DNA of 64,000 bases from Agarophyton chilense (taxonomy: Eukaryota; Rhodophyta; Florideophyceae; Gracilariales; Gracilariaceae), in contig JARGXX010000092.1 of NCBI GenBank assembly GCA_030374765.1, positions 2,082,001-2,146,000 of the forward strand, read 5' to 3'. Position 1 is the stretch's first letter; every line of letters starts with the position of its first letter. Of the stretch, positions 57,456 through 64,000 are shown piece after piece. Both the position numbers and the translations under genes were made by a program. Under the pieces are notes generated by a model, which was given only the letters and a program-made list of their open reading frames with translations, ran no database searches and had not been told where the DNA came from.

Positions 57456-59890
57456 TCACTGGGGCGGCGCAGAAGTAACCCCGTCATCATCATTGGAACC
57501 CGCAGGAGCGAAACCGGAACTAGGGTCACCCGAGGAGCTTATTGTACCCCTACGACCGGCCCCAGCGAGCCAAGCACGCTTCTTCGGCGGAGATTCACCT
57601 GAGGAACTATTGTCACCATCGGAAGCCTCCCGGTGCACTAAATTACACCATACCGGGCACCCAAGTCGGCAGGAACCCTCATACACATCAATTGGGCCTT
57701 CTGTTGCAGGATATTGACCATAGCGGTCTTTAGATACTGATCCTGTTCGAAAAGCGCGGCGTAGTGCGCCAAGCGAGGCGCTCAGGAGCGAGCTTCCCTC
57801 AGGACTGTCGCAATGTCCATTGAGGCAGTTGTACCAACGGTACGTAAGACATGAAGGAGATCTGCGCCGGCAGCCGTGACCAAAGCGGTAAAAGGCGGCG
57901 CCGAAGAGGACAGAGCGATGTAGGCGCCCACAGTGGAAGTGTGAGCCATCGCATCACCTATAGGACTTTCGGCTTCCACAATAACCTCCCCAGGAGAGAT
58001 GTCCACTTGGGCGACGGACGGCTCATATGAGAGTTCATGCTGACGAGCAGCGTCCGGAGGAGATGGAGGAGAGGAAGCGATTGGCGACACAACAGAGGAC
58101 TCGACCGGAGGATTGACGCCCTCTACGGGCAGAACGAAGGCATCTTCCCCGAAGGGTTCTCCACCGAACATACAAGCAGGAACCAACGGCGTGGCTTCCA
58201 CATCACGGTCGAAGCACAGGGAATCAAAACCAATGGCCTTCGGGCAATAGTCGGGCACATGACGCCTCCTGATGTCCGATAGTTGATTTTTCAAAGGCTT
58301 GGAGGGATAGGCACGAGCGTCGTCCCGACCCTGCAGATGTAGCGTAATCGGTGTGAACGAGTCTGTATCGTGGTCATACCAAAGAAACCTCCGAGTCTTG
58401 CTCCACTTCGCGTTTAGGAAATGATCCAAAAGGGCCTCGGCCTCCTCGAAGGCGAGCTGGGTCCCACGGACGATATTCTGGATGTCCAGGTTCCTTTGGA
58501 AACGGATCATGATGTCCAAGAGCGGGATTAGACGACCTCCAGGACCGGATATGTTCTCGTCGTACCATACCCTCCAATCTTTCGAACGCACATTACCGCG
58601 GACTGCGTCCTTTGCAGTGTCCAGGAAGGCCATAAGGGACATCACGCCGAACTCAAAGAAGAGTACCTGCCAGGACAATCAATAACTTCGGTCATTGTCA
58701 TCGCCCATGAGTTGGGACGGATGATACGCCACGACGGACGACGTGGGAACCAAAAGAAGCGGCGAGATACGCCAGTACAGGGCCCATTGGTTCTCATCTA
58801 CGTGAGGAAGCGAAAGGTATAACGGAAGACGTTTGTGTGCGCTCATGTCCTGAAACTCCACCTGGTACCAAAAAAAGAAGAACCCCAGGGATTGACGCAA
58901 ACGACCATCGGGCTCATGCATCTCGTTCCAACAGACCCTATTGGACATCCAGAAGAGGCGGTCATATGGCGGTCGAAATCACATAAGCGCCAAGAGGTTG
59001 TGACCGGCCGGAGAAAATCTCACATAAGGCGAGATGAAGTCCGTTAATAGGTCCGAAAGGAGTTTGTTCATCTTGAAACGGTACTCGGCTTCCTCCTCGC
59101 AGCGGACGTACGGCATTTCCGCTTGGATGAGAGTGCGACAGCACGTCACCGAACGCGGATCTACAGGACTATGCAACCACCGGTTATGCCACGAGACGTT
59201 GCGCGCGTTCCATCTGCCCATCCACAAATCGGGTACTTTGGCAAACCTTCGGACGTTGAGATACATATGACAGAATCTCTGGTATTCTTCTACAGAGGAC
59301 GGGGGAATTATATGGCGCCCCGCCCGCGGATCCCGTCCGATGGTATGGTCAAAGCGGTCCCCGAGGAGCTCCCCGCTTGGTTGGTCGAAGCCACGGTGCC
59401 GCTGCTCACCGGCAGGTCCGCTGGGAAATGGATAGGAAACCCGACGGAAGCGACGAAGTCCAAATGGAGAAGGGCGTATCCGACGGGCTTATAGGGCGAG
59501 TTCGGCATCGCGCACGACCAATAGAAAGTTACCGCGATGGGAAGATGAGATGATGATGTTGACCCGAGCGAGCTGACACACCCTTGAACCATGGTAGACT
59601 AAGCGCGTAGGGTCGCTAAAGGAAAAGTGGAGACTAAGGAAGGCCCCAATGACCTTTAGGGGAGAAGAAGCCAAGGAGCCATCTCGCCGACGCGACACGA
59701 GGAAACCGCCGGCGATGCACCTATGGCCAGCGCCAACGGCGCGCTTGAGTTTCAGTCCTCAGGCAAATTGATTGCCACCCCGGCGCCAATGGTCAGTTCA
59801 CGCCTCCTCGTACTCCCGCAGGTGATGACGACGCGGGATGCCGTCGCGCCCAACGGTAATGACAGCAGCTAAGCGCCAACGGCCCTTGGG
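57456..59890 (-). pseudogene. Antisense coding region of element A2 (fossil)
   Basis: A minus-strand coding region of up to about 2.4 kb. Its longest open piece is 298 codons (57782-58678). Recognisable parts are FQRNLDIQNIVRGT near 58480, shared with B1, and the C-terminal SDGDNSSS then PPKKRA near 57580-57610, shared with A1. It is broken into several pieces. The function is unknown. Confidence 0.55.
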
Positions 59891-59947
59891 TCAATCATGA
59901 GGCCATCTGGACTTCCCCGTGACGGTCGAATCGTATTAAGGGAGATA

Positions 59948-60389
59948 TGTGAAGGAGAAACGATAACGGTTGAGCCCTGTAAGCCGCCGGGCCCCGAAGG
60001 ATCTTTCAGGTGACACGTGTACAGGTCGACCTCAGGTGGACTCTTGTAGATTATTAATTTAATTAGTGAAATAGATTAACAATACAGTGCCAGGGAGATC
60101 TCAGCGCCTCGCCAGTATTATTTACTTGGCTCGAGTGACGCTTCTCCTTTAGAGTACGGTAGGCACCGTTAGGATACTAAAGTACCCCCCTTTGGTGTAT
60201 TGGTTCCACCCATTGGTCTTCAAGCCATCGTTTCCGTAGCTTGAACTTGTAGGACTCCGAATTGAACGCCAGCCCATTGCACCAAATACTCTGGGAGTGC
60301 CGCGGTCACGGATACCAACCTTAAAACCCGCTCTACCACGCTACCTCCGGTTGAGACCAGTATGCTGTCCCACCAGTCATGCCGTTACA
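59948..60389 (+). repeat. LTR-A, 3' copy of A2
   Basis: A 442-bp LTR from TGTGAAGGAG to CCGTTACA, preceded by the purine-rich TTAAGGGAGATA. Confidence 0.9.
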
Positions 60390-62600
60390 ATGTCCTTTTC
60401 GCTTCCGAGTAGGGAAAGCTCTTGTTCTGGATGTCGTTCTACTCTAGTCCGTTTTGCGTTCGCCGCTCTTGTGAAGAGAAGGCTGGTATTTTTCTCAGGG
60501 GATGGTAACTCCGGATTATCAGAATCTAGTGCGCACCTCCCTGAGAGCCACTGTGTAGCAATTTGGAGACTACATTTGTTAAAAGAATTGTATGCTTTCT
60601 TCCTTACTTTATGAATCGATTCTTTCGTATCTGTTGCACCCCTCCGGATACATCCAAAGCTTGATAGATGATCTTGTAAATGTCTCATCAAACGATGAAT
60701 TTTCTTATTCATTCAGATCCCAAGCTCTTTAGACAGCAAAACTCAAAGGTCAAAGCATTTTCGTTGAAGATGTTCGATTTCTTTCGAAGTTCTTTGCTAC
60801 GTGGCTGGCGCGCATTTAACTCCGAGAAATTCGTTGTACACGGACGCAACCTGGAGGGCCGCTTCTACCAAACTGTCCTCTTCAGACTTTCTGTTGTAGA
60901 TTCCCATCAATGCGCACCAGAGAAAAGGAGAGTGATCTCTTTTCACAAATCCTGACATACCAGCTTGCTTTTCTTTAGCGGTCACTGTGAATGGTGGTAT
61001 TCTAGGGATTCTTGAAGATATCGAAATATCAATGATGCGCTGGGTTGCAGTGGACACAGCACGGGTGGCTGGGTAGAAGCAGTCACGATCTTTTCCAAGT
61101 AGTTCGCCCACTATATCTGGAAATATCCGAAATATTCCGAGATCAAGAGCATGCAAAGTATCTAAGGCGATGATGTCGTACAAGAAGAATGGCGTGGACC
61201 CCAGGCCGTGAAATGACGCCAAAGCCGGGGGATACTCGTGCGCCCTCATTTGCGACAAGAAGTTCCGAGCAACCCCTAGAGTATTCCTCTCCTGTGTTGG
61301 AAGACTTCTTGTACGCCTCGACTCTAGAAGCCTCTGCTTCGACGTAAGCAATTGGAACGCTACTGTTTTAGAAACACATCTCCGAGAAGCGCCTGCAAGT
61401 GATGTTTGAATATCGACCGGGTCAGCGGTACAACTGTCATGTTCATGCCTTTTGAATTGCATAGTACAAAGAGAACAGTCTGCGAAGCTGTCAGCGTTTT
61501 TGAGACAGAAGAAAGTTCTCTCTTGCGGTTGATAGGCAACGACCCTTGTCAGTCTGGGAAGAAAAAGGTTATCAAAAAACCTGTCCTAGAGGCCCCGATT
61601 AGATCTTTTAGAGAGAGAAACAAGAATCCTTGAAAGAGTGGGAGTCTTTCTTTCCTTAAGTCCCCTTTGGATCGCTCCTTTCCTTCTGTATTTACACAAG
61701 GTGCAATACCTACTTCATGCCATTCCCAAGATGGCCCTACAATGTTACTGGATCGGATTCGGAGAGTGCTGACGCTTTGCGATCTTGAGTTGGACAATAT
61801 TGTTCTGTCGCAATAGACATCTACGGAGACAGCTTCCAAATGTGTCCCTAAATCATTGGAATAGCCTTTCATTACGTTGGAGTCCCACGGTGATGTAAAA
61901 ACTCTCTCTTGTCCCTTCTTGTTCTCAGAGAATGGCTCAAATCCAGACGCTAAGCCTACACATTTCAATTCTTTCAGGAACTATAGCAGAAAAGATCGGA
62001 ACACTCCGTCTTATTATAGCGGTAAGCAGGCAAAATGGATGCCGTTCGCCAGCCCTCCTTTTGAACACTTCTCTTTTTGATCCGATCAACATATGCACCG
62101 CATGCTGTAGAAATCTGAAACTGGTTCGTGACGTGTCTCAGCGGTTTTGGAAGATTGATTTTGAGATCTAGCACCATTTGGGCCTTTCTTGCAGTATGAT
62201 CAATCGTCGGCTGATGGCCAATGCAGTGTTGTAAAAGAGTTTGACAGGATAGATGTATGTTGTCTTGGTCAGGGCATGGCTGTTTAAGATGTGGAAATAC
62301 TGGGTGGGATGTGTCATTGTATGCATCAAAGAACGAGAAAACATCTTCTGCTACTCGTTTCCTGGAACTTGAAACATGTATAATGTTCGAATCTTGTCGG
62401 GTATCATGAATAAAGAGATTCTCGTCCATTACATCTATCATTTCCTCCGGGTTTTCCAGCGGAAGCTCTTCTTCGAAATTGCACGCGTTACATTCTGGAA
62501 CAGGTGGTGGCTGAGTGGATTGTATTTGTAGTTCATAGTTATTCACTGACCTTCTTGTTCCGGGGTATGACCTCTTCATGTGACAATGTAGGTTCACTCT
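60390..62600 (-). pseudogene. Plavaka/CACTA-like DNA transposase relic
   Basis: Successive minus-strand pieces: 62597-61974 (PECNACNFEEELPLE, CQTLLQHCIGHQPTIDH), 61968-61549, 61462-60797 and 60712-60390. The third has FHGLGSTPFFLYDIIALDTL followed by HALDLGIFRIFPDIVGELL, resembling the DxLHxLDLGI region of Plavaka/CACTA-type transposases. Just upstream is a CxxC pair (CSLC). The last piece has HKVRKKAYNSFNK, like their basic C-terminal region. Frames shift and stops occur, so it is dead. The A2 3' LTR truncates the C-terminal end. The family assignment is from motif memory and uncertain. Confidence 0.4.
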
Positions 62601-63233
62601 TACTTGGAAGAAGCGATTTCAAACGATACATTTTTACATTTGGAGGAAAGCACGTCGCTGCAAAAGAGATGTTGATGTCAAAGAAAAGAGTTTGAAGACG
62701 GGGGTGAAATGGAATAAAAGGAACGTATTTGGTCAGCTTCAAAATGTTCTGGGGCAGACGAACAGGAAGCAAAACATTTTGAATTCTTCATTTGCGTAGT
62801 TTTTGTGTCACTTCGAAACGAAAGAGAAAGCTCAAATCGAAATGAGTAACAGCGCTGAACGCGTATTATCTTTCAGTATTCTTCTCGATGGTACCTCACA
62901 GTTCGATCACTCTCTACCTCAACATTATAGTGCAGAAGAGTTCTGTCTCATAGAACAAATCAAACGGTCGTGCTACGAAGCATCGGCATTGTCAAGCCAA
63001 CAGCGACACTCATTGCGAGGATACGAGTGCCAGAGTATTGCCAGTACTCTCAGCCATAGAAGGGAGAAGAATGAAATCCAGTTCGCGATCATAAAGCCGA
63101 GATTAATCGCAGGGAGCCCCCCAGGGAAGTGGGAGAGCTCGGGCGCTTCCCTCCGAATCGAGAACGGGAAGTAACATGACAAAGGAAAAATCCACTTCAG
63201 GTACCGCTCCAACACAGCGCAAAAGTGTCACTG
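62601..63233. other. Unassigned; short plus-strand frames
   Basis: A plus-strand frame at 62803-63174 (123 codons) is serine-rich without a known domain. A short protein-like frame starting MTKEKSTSGTAPTQRK at about 63176 ends near 63325. It may be upstream coding sequence of the next gene in another frame, but I cannot connect them. Confidence 0.3.
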
Positions 63234-64000
63234 ATGCAACTTCAGAAGTCCTCCGCCCAGTCACAGCTGAACTTCAAGCTATTGATAGAAAGAATGAACA
63301 AATCAAACGAGACAGTTTATGACTCTCGTGCGCAGATTTGCGATCATCTCAACAGTGTTCATTTCGAAATAAAGAAAGGGACAGATCAAGTGTTGAAGGA
63401 ACTAAAGTCCGGAAGGGGATATATCGTGAAGGCAGTGGCAAGGCCAGAACCATCAGAGAACCTGGATGATCCGAATCAGCTCATGCTAGAGGTAGGTTTT
63501 GGTTCTTCGTTTCCCTCGAAGACAACATATCTTGACATATTTATTAACTTTACATTCCATTTTTCATTGTTGCTACAGAAAGCAGAACTGCTGCACGTAA
63601 GTTTCTTTCTTGATCATATGAGAGTTATTTATATATCGGTTTCTAACAAATTTTCTCTCTCTAGGAATACGTTCGCTACTTGTGCTGCGTGGAGTTTCTG
63701 AATCCAGATCGAGGACAAGAACTCTTCACTATTTCGACAGACACCGAAAACAGGCCTTTGGGAGAGAGTTTGTTTCAATCTTCTTGGCTTTGGAGAGGAG
63801 CATAAATAATTTTTGGTGAACAAGAGCCCACCAAATTTCAAAATTCGCAGATAACTATTCCCAAACGTAACGGAGAAACTCTTATCAAGGGGAACACGTA
63901 TGCATCTCGCTCACAGAGTCGTGCATACGAAAGCATTCGAAAGATGATTGTAAGTGATATGGCATGAATCAGTCGCAATAAGTATTTCTCTAACGTTTGC
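63234..64000 (+). CDS. Intron-containing gene of unknown function with an 18-nt exon, partial
   Basis: Exon pieces are 63234-63491, 63579-63596 and 63665-63805. They are separated by introns of 87 nt (GTAGGT...CTACAG) and 68 nt (GTAAGT...CTCTAG), all in phase 0. The junctions read NQLMLE, KAELLH, then EYVRYLCCVEFLNPDRGQEL, a continuous hydrophilic-to-aromatic protein. The frame meets TAA at 63803-63805, but the same frame is open and protein-like beyond it (GEQEPTKFQNSQITIPKRNG, SRAYESIRKMI) up to another GTAAGT donor at 63950. So either the gene ends at 63805 or it carries a premature stop. The start is uncertain and the family is not recognised. Confidence 0.5.

Larger units (their letters stand above)
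50972..60389 (+). mobile_element. 5'-truncated Ty3/gypsy element A2
   Basis: A second family A copy, starting inside gag (equivalent to about 1787 in A1) and ending with a 3' LTR. It lacks the 5' LTR and the LTR-C insertion of A1. Parts: gag, protease, RT, RNase H, integrase, chromodomain, antisense region, 3' LTR. It is heavily broken. Confidence 0.88.

Noticed and set aside
57493-57717. Plus-strand frames over the antisense region of A2
   Set aside because: They are shadows of the conserved minus-strand sequence.
1-64000. CRISPR array, bacterial operons or ribosomal RNA genes
   Set aside because: No regular direct repeats with unique spacers, no operon-like gene runs and no rRNA-like sequence were seen. 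Introns and LTR elements mark the window as eukaryotic.

Overview
The window is eukaryotic nuclear DNA dominated by transposable elements, with one small island of compact host genes at about 40.3-43.2 kb. Host genes are single-exon or carry one very short GT-AG intron, and rsmH has an N-terminal extension that looks like an organelle transit peptide. Together with the abundant chromodomain Ty3/gypsy elements this suits a photosynthetic protist. A florideophyte red alga such as Chondrus is my best guess, made from general knowledge and not proven here.

Layout. 1-1143: nothing recognisable. 1144-20304: a Ty3/gypsy element (family A, copy A1) flanked by the 5-bp target duplication CATAC. Its pol carries a solo LTR of a third family (LTR-C, 6343-7010, duplication AGGAC). 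Its 3' LTR is split by a complete-length family B gypsy element (B1, 10243-19881, duplication CCTGT). 20300-34000: decayed sequence with relics of a Harbinger-type SANT/Myb protein, an LTR-retrotransposon gag/protease, a hAT transposase and several unidentified frames. 34801-39890: a PIF/Harbinger-like DNA transposon of about 5.1 kb with 36-bp terminal inverted repeats, a DDE transposase (+) and a convergent SANT-like ORF (-). The transposase is split by a solo family A LTR. 40318-43196: host genes rsmH (-), an FSH1-family serine hydrolase (+) and a SAYSvFN-domain gene (-). 43455-47953: a young Ty1/copia element with 98-bp LTRs that differ at one base, apparently primed by an initiator-tRNA anticodon-arm fragment. 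49273-60389: a truncated inverted family B fragment fused to a 5'-truncated family A copy (A2). 60390-62600: a decayed Plavaka/CACTA-like transposase. 63234-64000: an intron-containing coding region with an 18-nt micro-exon.

Most interesting. Families A and B, although diverged, both carry a long ORF on the antisense strand between the chromodomain and the 3' LTR. The B1 copy is open for 388 codons. A and B versions share recognisable sequence, and both A copies keep an AATAAA signal just beyond the antisense stop. This looks like an extra, separately expressed gene conserved in this gypsy lineage; I cannot assign it to a known protein family. Family A LTRs also carry, in antisense, a tRNA-like module with adjacent A-box-like and B-box sequences and no anticodon arm.
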